64,000 nt of DNA from Ophiodon elongatus (lineage: Eukaryota > Chordata > Actinopteri > Perciformes > Hexagrammidae), in NCBI GenBank assembly GCA_016806645.1, contig JACSYO010002069.1:1-64000 (forward strand). The letters run 5' to 3'. Shown here one piece after another: positions 52,227 through 64,000 of this stretch (its first letter is position 1; the number at the start of each line of letters is the position of its first letter). Both the position numbers and the translations under genes were made by a program. The notes under the pieces are model-generated. The model saw nothing but the letters and a program-made list of their open reading frames with translations, did not search any database and was not told the origin of the DNA.

Positions 52227-52844
52227 GGCCCAATCACAATCTCCACCCCGCAAGGCCCTTGAGGGTTTAGGGCTGTCCCACTGTCAAATCGTTGAGTGTT
52301 TGAGTCTCTGGCAGACATTTTGAGCCCTTTATGAACCCTTTCTGTAAGTCAGCATGAGATGCAGAGTTTGCCTGGGGGAATTACCCACAATTCATAGCAA
52401 TGTAACGTTAAACACACAGTTACCATTACATTAACATTAAGGATTAAAGACGGAACATGAAAACACATGAAATCAGAGGAATGCAAGCAGAGACTATATT
52501 ACACAGATTTATTCATCAAACATTTCGTTTTGTTATTGAAACTCTTTTGACAAAAACGAGTTCATGTATTATTTGAAATGACGTCTCATCTCGTGAGGAA
52601 AGAGCCTGAAAGACATGCAAATCAGGGAGTAAAAAGTATGAAATAAATAGCCACAATTGCACACAATATTTTTTGCCGTTGTCATGGTAACGTGATATGT
52701 TGCAGCAAAGTGCTGTCCCATTCATATTTACACCATGTCATGCCCTCACAGTCTCTCACACTCAACTCTTTAACAGGTGACGTCAGTAAGTCCCTGAGAG
52801 TTCCTTCAGGTTTGGGGCCTCAGGGGGGACATTGGGATTGGGCC
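52227..52844 (-). mobile_element. MITE-like element, copy B
   Basis: Starts GGCCCAATCACAATCTCCAC and ends GGGGGGACATTGGGATTGGGCC (52823-52844). It is the near-mirror image of copy A, with only 26 bp between them, and that spacer itself looks like a partial terminus (atctccaccctcagggactc). A and B together would form a hairpin with arms of about 600 nt. The central 55 bp on each side (around 52090-52140 and 52262-52318) are virtually perfect complements. Confidence 0.65.
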
Positions 52845-53433
52845 CCAGACTTTAAGGTGAGCTTCCGTAAAGTCCGTGAGAGTTTGGGGCTGTCACACTT
52901 TCCGTAATTCCGCATTTCCTCAGATGTTGCCCTAGGGAATTACCCACAATTCATGGCAATGTGACGTTAAACACAGGTGGACAAAGAGGACGGCACATGG
53001 GTGTTTAGCCTGGCAAATTACATTTACTCAGAAACCTCAAGGATTAAAGATGGGACATAAAAGCACATGAAATCAGAGGAATGCCAGCAGAGATTATATC
53101 ACACAGATTTATTCATCAAAAATGTCATTTTGTCTTTGAAGCCGTTTTGACAAAAAACAAGTAAATAGATTATTTGAACTGGCCTCTCCTCTCGTGAGGA
53201 AAGAGCTTGGAAGACGTCCAAATCAGGGAGTAAAAAGTCTAAGATAAATACCCACAATTGCCCATAATATCTTTTTTACGTTGTCATGGCAACGTGATAT
53301 GCTGCAACAAAGTGCTGTCCTATTTGTGTTTACGCCGTTCCAAACCCTTACAGTCAACCATTTACCAGGGGACGTCCGTAAGTCCCTGAGGGTTCAGGGT
53401 TTAAGGCCTTAGGGGGGACATTGGGATTGGGCC
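52845..53433 (-). mobile_element. MITE-like element, copy C (direct repeat of B, left terminus missing)
   Basis: Repeats copy B in the same orientation: ccgtgagagtttggggctgt, gaattacccacaattcatgg, acacatgaaatcagaggaat (with changes), ending ACATTGGGATTGGGCC. It starts directly after the end of B without its own GGCCCAATC terminus, so it looks truncated or was formed by unequal exchange. Confidence 0.6.
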
Positions 53434-54286
53434 ATATGAAACCAAGAAATTAGCATAACTACATGTGGCAACTTTTAGGACCCCTTTTGAAACTTTTTAT
53501 TTTTTTTTTTTTTTGCCTATAGCAACAAATCTTTCGATTTCTGGGCAAATTTGGGCTTTTCCTTGAAAACAATAAAATTGAAATCAATAAAAGTGCCCAG
53601 TAAATCTGCAGTCCTCCTCGCTGTAACTCATCCAGTGAGTGACAGAGAGCACGCTCCTTCTGTCGACCACACAGCAGCAAGGCGGAAACAAGCGCTTGCA
53701 TCCACAGCATGAAACCTGCAGATCTACGCGTTCTGTGGATGAAAAGGTACACAAGCTTAGTCCTGCTTTCATAACCGACGTCATCACTGAATGCACCCTT
53801 CTTGTGTTTGCGAAGCCATCTGAGCCGAAACACTAAGACAGCTAACTGAAAAGAGCAGCATTGTCATGTTCAAATTAAATTTGTATTCATTTTACTCCAC
53901 CCATAAGGTTATCTGATGATTTCTGTCCAACTGTGTTTGTTCGCAATGTCTGCGATCGACATATTTTGAAAGCTAGTGGCCGAATTGGCGTGAAATCTGT
54001 CGTGTACATTCACACTCCCACCAGATATCACCAGCATCGTGTCGCAGTTTGGCTCCTCCAATATGACTAACAGTACAGTGTTTGACTGTGAAAGTAGTAG
54101 CCACTGTAGCTGCATGCTATCACACAGACGGCCGTGTTCCCGACTAGCATTTCATCTTCTGCTCATGCCGACTACAATGGCCACCTGACCTTCGCCGTGA
54201 CGCACACATTTTCACTTGTATCATTTCAGTGGATACAAGAAGACCCTGAAGAGGTATGTGGCATTCTGCAGTAAATAAAAAAAAAA

Positions 54287-54289
54287 ATA

Positions 54290-54344
<55 letters not shown>

Positions 54345-54354
54345 GCATATATAC
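54287..54354. repeat. (TA)n microsatellite
   Basis: TA units interrupted by ATACATA and ATGTATA. Confidence 0.95.
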
Positions 54355-55129
54355 ATTGTAACTTCCTGGTCCTTGGCATGGGTTTTTTGGAGAATATGAG
54401 GTTAAAAGTTAAAAAAGCAAGAGACAGCATGAGTGGTTATAATGGATTAAAAAGGTCAATAAACTTATCCAAGCACCTGGGAGGTGAAATTACAATATGT
54501 GCACAGCTCGCATTACTTAGGGATGGAGGGGGACAGGGAGTGTGTGTGTGTGTGTGTGTGTGGGAGGGGGTGGGGGGGTTGTAAGAGTGGCACACAGTAG
54601 TTAAGTACACTCCATTTAATTCAACGGCATGGTTTTAGAAACAGCTCAGGCGGAAGAGTGGGCAAATGTTTCTGTGTTTCGGGACGGGAACCCACGGGTG
54701 TGTGATCAGTGGTTGCTGCAGTACAGCGCTCGTTAGAATGATTACCACATCTGCACCGCGGTTGGTTATTACAACACCTGCAGCATTTAAAAAGTCTCCC
54801 TCGGCCTGCATGTCGTCAATTCAGTCCCACGTAGGAGCATTCAGACGTGTGCGGCGAGCAGCAGCGGTTGCAGAGGTAGAAAAAGGGGGGGATCAGTACT
54901 GTGAACACACATACGTTATGGGTGCAGCTGCCATTTGCTCTTGGCCTTCACTGCGCTCCGCAATGGACACTTTGAATTGAAGTATATTACATTTGTCGTG
55001 GGCAACGGCAAAAAAAAATAATGCTCATTGAGAGCTGCAACAAACTCATATCTTGCACAAACAGTGAAACGTGTATATGGTAGAAGTAGTGATTTCATGT
55101 GAGGACTTAAGCTTTATTTGATGTTTTAA

Positions 55130-55145
55130 CACACACACATATATA

Positions 55146-55189
<44 letters not shown>

Positions 55190-55219
55190 CGTACACACAC
55201 ACACACACACACACACACA
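55130..55219. repeat. CA microsatellite with duplicated ATATATACGTAC spacer
   Basis: Two blocks of CA repeats, each preceded by catatatacgtacacacac, which suggests duplication of the whole unit. Confidence 0.9.
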
Positions 55220-57071
55220 GGTCCTAACAACCCCTTGTTCTGAAACATGTTTTCGTGATTGCAATGAATTTGAAATGAGACCAAAGATGGATGCATTTGA
55301 AATCATAGGAATAGAAAGGCAGTATTCCTCCACATCTGTGACCAGCCTAGTCAGGCATACCTACAGTCCCTCATTCGTTTACTCATTAATTTTCTTTGCC
55401 CATCTGTTCCTTCTCTGGGGCTGGAGCCCATCCCAGCATGCACTGGATGGGAAGCAGGACTAGATCACCACACGGTGTAATCTGGGAGAAATTGAGTGTC
55501 GCTTTGTGCATCTGAACGCACTCCTGGTAACAAACACAACATTTTATGGCATCGGGCAAAAACACAACGCCTCATTCCGTTCAAGATGAGTGGAGCATAG
55601 TTAATGCAGTTGGATTCTCCGCGGGTCTGGACGTGCATCCTGAACACGGGAAACGAACTAGCGCTGCAATGAAAACTTAATTTGGTGGGTAAATGCCCAA
55701 AACAGTTTCCTCTTCTCACAATAGAACAGCATCAGTTTGTCTCCTGATGCCAGAAAATTACATTTGTAATCATTTACAGCATTAAGCATTTACACCATTG
55801 TGAATTATGGGCCTCTTAAAGTGGAAAAACTCAAGTAAAGAATCTTCAGCCTTCCTGTTTTTCCACACAGACTATGAGCTCTGTAGCGCTCGTTCTTTGA
55901 CTTGAAAAAAATGTACTAAAATCCAAATACAATATTAGGAAATGTGAAGCACACTAGCTGAATAATTAAGCCTTAATTCTGGTGGTTAATTCTATACAGA
56001 AAGTCAATGATTGCCTATAAAAGGGCTTCATTAACTTTACATAAATTATGCAATTAAAGATATAGTAAGTAAAAAAAAAGGACAATTAAAATATGGTGTG
56101 CCAATCAATAATTCTATTTAATTATTTTGCCTTTAGGATTGGATTAAATCATTTTTTCATAGATATGAAAACTACCAATATGACTGTAAACGAGGTTTTT
56201 AAATTCTACTTTTTTTCATTTCATTAGTCTTGTCTATAATCTCGCAATTATTTTGCCTTCTACTTTAACACTCATAGTTTCCGCTTTGCCCTGTCTTTGA
56301 TGTAGACGTCTCTCTTTATTCTAAAATATAGAATCACATGCATTTGTCACATACACAATCATGAGCAGTGAAATTATGTTGTGCCTGTAGCTCCATTGAA
56401 ACCAGAAAAAAAGGGAAAGAAAAGTAGAAAAAAAATACTGTAGAAAAACAATTCAGATTCTATCTATGGTGAGTTATGGATGTGAAAGTCAGTGGGTCAG
56501 GACCCAGATGGCCTGAGAGAAGACACTCCTACTCATCCTCTCTGTTTTGGCCTGGAAGGCAGCGGAGTCTCCTGTCGGGGTGACGGAGGTCTCTTTAGAT
56601 CCTCGTCCCACACTTCCTGGTGTAAACGTCTTGGAAGACCGAGAGTTCACGTCGGATGGTGCGCTCAGTTGACAGCACCGCCCTGTGGTGCAGGGCCCGG
56701 TGGTGCAGGGCCCGGTGGTGCCTCTCGATGACCCCTATCCGGCTCTATATGCTTGCTAAATGCTCCAAAGTGTTAGTTACTGACTTTGTTAGTCAGATAG
56801 TGCACTGTGGAGATTTCTTTTGTTTCTGTTGCTGAAACAGCTGCCTGCTGTTGCTGCTAAAAAAGCTGTTGATGAGAGCGCTGAGACTGAACCGGGCCCA
56901 TCGCCAAGAGGGGGCATTGGGGTGCAGTGCAGTCAAGTAGGAAGGAGAAAAATGAGACTGTTCAAGTTTACTGCATCCACTGCAGTGTGATGAAATTTAC
57001 CGTGAATATCAAGAAAAAGTTTTTACTGACCACCGTTGATTGATGCGCCATGTACGTAAAGCACAACTGAT

Positions 57072-57099
57072 CCTGGTGGCACCTGGTGGTGCCACCAGG
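57072..57099. other. Perfect 12-bp-arm hairpin
   Basis: CCTGGTGGCACC (57072-57083), loop TGGT, then GGTGCCACCAGG (57088-57099). No T run follows and no gene is near, so no function is claimed. Confidence 0.9.
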
Positions 57100-57106
57100 C
57101 ACCCCC

Positions 57107-57139
<33 letters not shown>

Positions 57140-58884
57140 CTCACAGTCCCTGTCACCTTCCATATTTGTTATTTTCACATCCTTCAAATCTTTCCTCCAG
57201 ATTCCCAAACTTGACTTTGTCGTGTGGATTTTCTTTAGCTGATATATAACCACAGGCTGTGTGATTATTTCTGACCTTTATGATCTGATCTCATACACCG
57301 TGATTTGATCCAATGGACTCCAGTGGTTATGATAGAACTCTCTCGGTGAGAATGTAAAGCTGCGGGAGTTTTGATGTGGCGAAAATGATCAAAGATTATG
57401 ATGGGGTGTTCTTTTTTCTTTTTGGGGGCTATTTCTGCTGCAGCCCCCTGCCTCGATCTGCCCTTCAAGCTAGTCTGTTTCCCAGATCGAGCTGAGTAGA
57501 CGGTGGGTCTCTTCAGGAAGCTACTCAGACCGGTCAAGCTGAAAGAGAGAGAGGGGCTGGGAAGTACAACAGAGCTGTCATGCTACAACTACACCCGCTT
57601 CTCAGCGGGTTATGACATTTATCTCGTTTTCTGTCAAAGAAAAATATTTCTTGAATTCAAAAATCAAGTGAGTTATGAGCTCAAGTGGAGCTCAACGCAC
57701 AATCCTGAACAAAGCAGTCCTCTGTCTTATTCAAAAAGAATCACTCAAGTTGAAACGAGCTCCTGAAAACAAGTTGGAATAGGCACTGAAACTGCAATTT
57801 CTCGATATAATTCTCAGGGGTGCTTCCGACTTAAGACGGGATTAATGATTTATTAAGGTAAAGATTTATATGCGGCGCAGCCTTCGCCACTCATTTCAGC
57901 ATCAAAGTAAAAAATGTTCGACGAGGGATTAGCTAGTTTTGGTAGATGATGTATCACCGCCACCGTTGCAGGGTTTCTAGTCTAAACAGCAATACCGCAT
58001 GCTGTGACGGAGCTCATTTCCAAACAGCCGTTGATGCTTTGCAGCGGAAGCTCAGGTTGAAGACAAAGTCGCTAATCAATCACACAACCCCCAAATCAAA
58101 TTACTTTTCAATAACTAGCAGGCAACAAAACAAACAACGCGGGGAATTGTTCTCTCAGGCTTTGTCCAAGTGACAAATGTCCCCTCCCTTTATTTGAGTG
58201 CTTGGCTTGAGCAGAAATCGCTGAGAGAAGGAAGGGAGGTGTGAAAAGATAATTCATCGGTGTCTTTACAATGACAACAAAAGGCAAAATGTCCTTTTTA
58301 TTTATTTATTTTTTTTTAAAGATGACTTCCCTCAAAGATTCATCTCCTACAGCGAATATTATGTTTGTACCTTTTTTCGGCATGTTTCTGCTTTGTGAAA
58401 TGTTTGTGGGCAATTAGTTGTGACCTTGAGACTCATAGCAACATGTAAGAATAAACTCATTATCTCATAATGTTTTGTGTGCGCGCGTGTAATCCTCTAC
58501 TTAAATCTATATTCATCATTAAACAGCATCGCATGTAATTAATACTGGATGAGTAGATGGATGTATGCCAAGTCAGGCAGTTCATGTAAATATCCTGGGA
58601 TGTAGAAGATATAAGCTACATGCCAAACCTGCATTGGAAGAAAAAGAGCAAATGATGAAGTATTCACTACAAAGCTACAGTGCCATGGGTCTGAATGGAA
58701 CGAACACCAGACTAAAGCTCCTGCTGTTTAAGAGCCGTATTGTATCTGTGGTCATGCAAACCATTTGGCATCGAAGGCGGTGCTACAGCAATGACCATAA
58801 GGACATTACAATCCAAACAGTTTATCCTCCTGCTTCTTACTTTATTTGATACTCTGTCTCAAATACACGTTTTTTTTTCCTGAG

Positions 58885-60060
58885 GGTGGTGGAAGACGAG
58901 TGTTGACGGAGTGACCAAAATGGAAGGGATTCATGCTCCCCAGTGGATGAGTACATTTGCACAACTCACCATATTTTAACTGCACTTTACTTTAACATTT
59001 CTTTTACAATTTTGCATAAAATATGTGGTGCTAGAGAAAAGATCAGGTGGCAACAGAAAGAAAGAAACTCATCCACTGAGGACAATGAGAATTCAGAGCA
59101 AATGCCAGGGGTAAAATTTATTTTTTGTTTCAGATGCTTTGTTACATTACATTTCATTTAGTCATGGAAGTGTTGCTCACAGCGACATTTTGGACCCAAT
59201 GATTTTAAAGAGGAATGATCAGGAGCTCACCAAAATCCCTAGGAATCACCTTGCGGGGACCACAAAAATCATACAGGTAAGTAAACAATAGCTGCAGCCA
59301 TTTTAGTACCATCTGCAGACAATGGGTGTTATCACCGTAGTTTTTATTTTTCTTCACATGTTGACATTAGAACTCATCCTCTGGGGACAATGACATTTCT
59401 CTTAAAATGTTAAGGAAAATCAGCCATTAGTTCCCGCGATACCCTATCGTGGACCAATATATTAGTAAAGGGGGGACGATGGTGCAAGAAGAATGGTTGG
59501 AAGGCTCCAGAAAGATTGTGCTGAATAAAGATTATTAGTAGTAGTAGCCATTTTCTTTTCCCAAACTCTATGATGGGCCAAAGTGTTTGTCAAGGAGAGA
59601 TGTTGACCTGATGGTGTTACTAACCGAAAGGTCAGTATATCACCAAAATCATCGGGAATCATATTCTGGGGGCCATGACTATTTTGTATAGGCAATAAAT
59701 CAGGCAACCAGCTTTACAACAGCAGGTGCATTTTAATGGTCACTGCTAATTAAGTTGAGATTTTCTGTGCATGAAAGGAAAGTATATGACCTGATGGTGG
59801 TACAAGAAAAAGATCAGCTGGTCAGAGGGCTGCAGAAACATTAGGACTTATCCTCAGGGAACCATGAAACTTGGAGCAAATTTAATGGAAAATGTTATGT
59901 TATTTTTTTAGCTTAGTCGTTCTCAAACTTTATCATGGGCCAAAGTGTTGGCCAGGAGGGGAATTTAATGGGATGGTGTAAGGAGATCAGAGGTCATAAG
60001 GTCACTTAAATGACTAGAAACCCTCTTCTGTGGACCACAAACAAACACAAACACAGGGAA
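58885..60060. repeat. Diverged tandem array of a fish interspersed repeat
   Basis: Related segments recur at about 59027-59105, 59165-59280, 59355-59400, 59574-59700, 59775-59880 and 59935-60035. Each combines pieces such as 'gaccaaagtgtt', 'gatggtg(t/g)tac', 'aggtcag..atcaccaaaat' and 'ctggggaccatga' with changes. The 33-bp minisatellite at 4941 and the fragments near 26263-26398 use related wording. The copies are diverged and irregularly spaced. Confidence 0.5.
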
Positions 60061-63000
60061 GACAGCATTGAAAGGGCATTTAGATGCTTTGCTTGAAGGT
60101 CAAACTTATATTTCTACCATTGCTTTGTTTGAAGGGTAGTATAATGTGCAGTCAATAACTGGTTGAAAAATGATTGGAAGGATAAAACCTGATAAATAAA
60201 TATGTGCTAATTAGGGAATTAAAACTAAATGAGTGCTAACTTTTCAGGGGACCATCTGGAATTCACCCAAGGATCCCTAAGTGTTCCCTTTTCCCCACTT
60301 TTCAGAGGAAACACTTTTATACATCCACTTTGAAAAGATTTATTGTGCCCCTAATTATGGACCAAGTGCTCCACTTTTATTCATCTGTGCCAGTTCTTTA
60401 TTTAAACTCTCTGTGGCCCCGTTCACAATTTCCTCCTTGCCTGCCCCTAATTTTATTGACAGCTCCGTTCGCCCATCCTTCACAGCAGCCATCAAGAAAG
60501 CAGCTGTGGTCTATATTTCCCACCGCTGTAACAGCAGGGATCTGACGACAGCGATCCGAGGAGAAGGATCTGAGACAGCTGGCTTCTAAAACCTACAGAG
60601 TCTATAAGTCTGTGAAATGTATGAAATTGTTATCTTGAGACCGAGCCGGGCATTGTTCGCAGTTCTCGTAGGAGTTTCTCTTGACCTCCGGGAGTCGTTG
60701 CTCAACGGGGGAATTGAGCCTAATTCGGGGAAAGTAATTATTGTGTCATTTTTCATGGTTTCATCCAGCAGCAAAGATATGAACAGAAAAATGGCAGCAG
60801 CGCAAGAAGGTTGTATCATGCTGCAAAATGCCCCCACATGGCAGTCTCTCAGTTTGCCTCAGTTTATGTTATTTGGAACCAAATATTGACTGTTATTGTT
60901 TGAGATGATGTCTAAAGCCAGGGGGCAAGAAGCAGGAGGCAGGCAGAGGGTTTGGAGTGGAGCAGATTGATGGACATAGGATGAAAGAGAACGACCTCTG
61001 ACTGGGAGGCTTCTGGGGAAAGAAGCCTGAGAATAAAAAATAAAAACAACCCATGGTGTTAAAAAAAGTTAGTGGATGAGGGAAAAAGTACAATCAACAC
61101 AAAACACCAGTTTGTTTCTGAGGCCATGTTTTAGTCAGGGCGCAAAGAGAAAGGACAGGAAAAGAAAAAAGAAGTGCTGAAAGCTTTAAAAGGTCCACGA
61201 TCCAGATGTAAACCGAGGATTAAAAACATCTTTCACTCTCGAACTGATTGACAGGTTTTCTCACACAAAGACTTTAACTAGATGTGCTCTGATGACGTTT
61301 AAGGCTTAATTATATCAGGGCATTTGAAGTAACCGGAAGTAAAAGATCAAAGACAAGCAAAAAACTAGCCAAACTCTTCAATAATGTGAATATACCTGAT
61401 CAAACATGACTGAGTTACGGTACAATATAACTATACTGTTCCACTCTTTGACAGCTCATCTAACATACACAGTTCTATCAGCTTGATATCTCATGAGAAG
61501 TGCTTATAAATATGATTCTGAACTAATGAGATATTACAGAAGTCCATTGCAGAAAATTGATGCATTATGTCTGTGCGGAGTCTCTGAGCTGTAAAATACA
61601 ATGGATTTTCATTCATGCTCTACTGCACATCTGTAATCAACACCAATCCATTGACAGTATACTTTTTTACACATCGCTACTTCTCCCAAATACCTAATAA
61701 GTCTAGTGTGATTGCTGTGATTGGAGTTTTATATCAGGGAGTTACAAAATAGGTTTCAAAAAAAGTCATCATTGTTTATTTTCTTTGTTTTTTTTACAAA
61801 TATATATCACATTAAACAAAGACTAGGGGTTAATCAAAATCGACGAACGCCGACAGGGACTACATGTTGTTACATATGGAAGATAGTCAGTGGCTCTAAA
61901 ATCATAATAAATATTACCAGGGGATCCACAAATAGAATTTTGTTCCAGACAGCTGATGATAGCATTTACGTGCCATCATCAGTTGTCTCTCTAATGATCT
62001 CAAAGTACTGGATGCACAAAGTCACAAAGAAACGGCTGGCAAACGATTCCATTTGTGGGGCTTTTTTGAATGAACTTGACATTAACTTACTCATGATCCT
62101 TTTTCTTTTTTCTTTTCTTTTTTTTGGGCCCACACCGGGTGCTCGTCAGGGACGTGACAGAAAGCCAATACAACTTGCATAATCTTATTAGCGCTGTCAT
62201 ACAGGCGTCATGCACAAATATAATACCTTCAAGTGAGTTTTTACAGTGGCAAGGAAGGACTGCGGCTTCTTCACCAACCGGACATCTGTTTTAATTCCAG
62301 AGATTTCTGAAGCGACACCAGTTTCAACCTTTTTGTTCAGCTGGAGGACGACACGGTGCTGCAGGAAATTACGGATGTCATTTCACACGGACACTGCAAC
62401 GGCAGAAGAGCCGATTAACAAGTTTATCATCCGAAGCCTCATTCCGATAGAATCCCTTCACTCACATCTAATTTGATTATTGAAATAAATCATTTTAACA
62501 AGGTATTCAACCAAATGCAATGCGTAACATCAAGATGTTCTGGAGTTTGAACCCTCTCCCGATATGGTGGTTTGATTTCTCGGCCCAGCATTTTCTCTGT
62601 GAAGTCTCTGTGGAATTAGAAGGTTGTTGTGCCCCCTCCCCACCCCACACATACACACACATTCCAAAGACATGCAGGAGAGGATAGTCTTAATTGACTA
62701 GAGGTGTGAATGTGAGCGATGGTCTGTGCATCTGAGTTAGCTCGGTAATGAACAGATGATCTGTGAAGGGCGTTCCCTCTGCATGCTGGGACGGGCCCCA
62801 GAGTCTGACAGCCTCCGAATGAATATACAGTAAGCAGGGAGAGAAATACAACTCGTTTTTCTTTCCTTTCCTTTTTTTCCTTTTTTTTTTTTAGAGGGTA
62901 TCAGTCCAGCAGGTGGCAGCAGACACACATCAATGCAAGGAGCTGACGGGGCCTGTTTATGTAAGCGCGGCTGGATATGCTGCGGTTTCCGTTTCAGTGG

Positions 63001-64000
63001 AGCTGTCCGTGCTTTAATGAAGTGCCCTACATTCACCCACCACAACATGGCAGATCAGAGTCGCTTCATTATTGTAATTGCGAGGAATTTTGGAAACAGC
63101 GTGATGCTGGGGGAGCCTACACCCTTTCATGCATACACAGATGAGCTTTATGCGAGGCTAACTTACAGTAGTACCAGGCTGAAAAGTGTTGGTGCTTCAA
63201 AGGCTGCTCTGACTCAAGTCTGTTGCAGCTCTGATCACACCCAACGTCACTGGTGGTGGTAGTGGTGGTGGTAGTGGTGGTGGTGGTGGTGGTGCGGGAG
63301 GGGGGCGCGTGTGCTCTACTGCACCTGTGACCACACCTAACAGTGATGTCGCGGTGTACTGACACGCCCCAGAGTGCACTTCTACGTCACTGCAGGACGG
63401 TGAGGAGTCTAACAGCTGAAAGTCATTAAAAAAAACTAGATTTGAGATTTGATTTGATTAGATTGTCGATATGAATGAATAAATTAATTAATTAATTGAT
63501 TACAAGAATGGCAAAGAATGCTAAACTCATTTAGTCTCACCTTGCAATTCATACACAAACAGTTTGAGGCCTACGTCGGTTATTGGAGCCAAACAAAGTC
63601 ACTAAAACCCTGCAACTTGGTGCTGGTTTCATGGTCAGCACCATGGACAGCACCAACCATCCAACAAGCAAGACCAGAACAGAAAGCAGCTCAGGAGATA
63701 TTTCATTCTACTCCCTCACATCGCTATTACTCAATCTTGACAACCAATACGTTAAAAAAGACCCAATACTTTAATTTTTGCCAAAAAAAAAGTCCGTGGC
63801 CCCAAGTAATATTAAGGAAAGTCTGTTTGTACGGACTCATACTGTGTTGCCAATTACTATTACCGTTTTAATTCTAGTGGAGATCCCAGAGTTTCTCAAA
63901 GAAACTAAATATGTCACGTTGAATTTGGGGGGAAATGTATATAAATGATGTGCAACACATCTAAAATATTTCCATGCGATAAATGCTGGAGGCGTAAACA
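60061..64000. other. Intergenic region, no coding exon found
   Basis: Mostly single-copy-looking DNA with few microsatellites. It includes a T-rich stretch (62860-62893), a (TGG)n/(TAG) repeat (63252-63294) and short open frames without splice context. The largest frames (60281-60589 and 61721-62182) match no protein family I know. Confidence 0.45.
63252..63294. repeat. (TGG)n trinucleotide repeat
   Basis: About 14 TGG units with TAG interruptions. Confidence 0.9.

Larger units (their letters stand above)
53434..58884. other. Intergenic region, no coding exon found
   Basis: Non-coding DNA with a TA array (54287-54354), a GT/G-rich patch (54539-54580), a CA array with two tacgtac-type interruptions (55130-55219), a retroposon-like scrap (ctggggctggagcccatccc at 55415), a 15-bp tandem pair (gtggtgcagggcccg, 56685-56714), a perfect hairpin (57072-57099) and a CA array (57109-57137). 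No open frame here has splice context or a recognisable product. Confidence 0.5.

Noticed and set aside
61721..62182. 153-codon plus-strand frame as a gene
   Set aside because: Contains A/T-rich low-complexity stretches, no known domain and no splice context.

Overview
The window is vertebrate nuclear DNA, and almost certainly from a ray-finned (teleost) fish. One split gene with GT-AG introns crosses most of it. The non-coding DNA is full of long dinucleotide microsatellites and of repeat types I know from fish genomes: a degraded Tc1-like transposon, a TTAA-flanked MITE, a CAGTGGTGG/CCACCACTG hAT-like repeat and the 'ccagtggttcccaac' repeat. There is no sign of bacterial, viral or organellar genes.

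The only protein-coding gene I can support is carmil3 (capping protein regulator and myosin 1 linker 3, older name LRRC16B) on the minus strand. Fifteen coding exons were read by hand. They run from the start codon at 43550 to exon 15, ending at 3515, and all 14 exon junctions keep phase. Together they give 412 complete codons (1,238 nt). These cover the N-terminal PH-like domain (exons 1-5), a linker (exons 6-8) and the first part of the leucine-rich-repeat domain (exons 9-15). The rest of the LRR domain and the whole C-terminal half lie beyond the left edge. That half carries the capping-protein-binding region known from the family. CARMIL proteins bind the actin capping protein CapZ, weaken its hold on barbed ends and link it to membranes and class I myosin.

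Layout: 1-3514 is intron 15 (partial). 3515-43550 holds exons 15 to 1, with introns from 95 bp to 10.6 kb. About 42.9-43.9 kb is a CpG-rich, CG/GA-rich 5' region with the likely promoter and 5' UTR. From 43.9 to 64 kb I find no convincing coding exon. This upstream DNA holds two promoter-like GC/CCAAT/CRE regions (44.64-45.24 kb and 47.79-47.96 kb), a 354-bp TTAA MITE, a 1.9-kb inverted/direct array of a GGCCCAATCCCAAT-ended element (51.53-53.43 kb), a 1.2-kb diverged tandem array (58.9-60.1 kb) and many simple repeats.

The most interesting points concern repeats next to carmil3 splice sites. A (TG)35 tract sits where the polypyrimidine tract of exon 9 should be. A (CT)47 tract starts 22 nt after the exon 11 donor. 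A Tc1 fossil ends about 70 nt from the exon 14 acceptor. Another point is the self-complementary MITE array upstream. I found no evidence of a novel multi-gene system. Most long open frames in the window are translations of microsatellites or purine-rich tracts.
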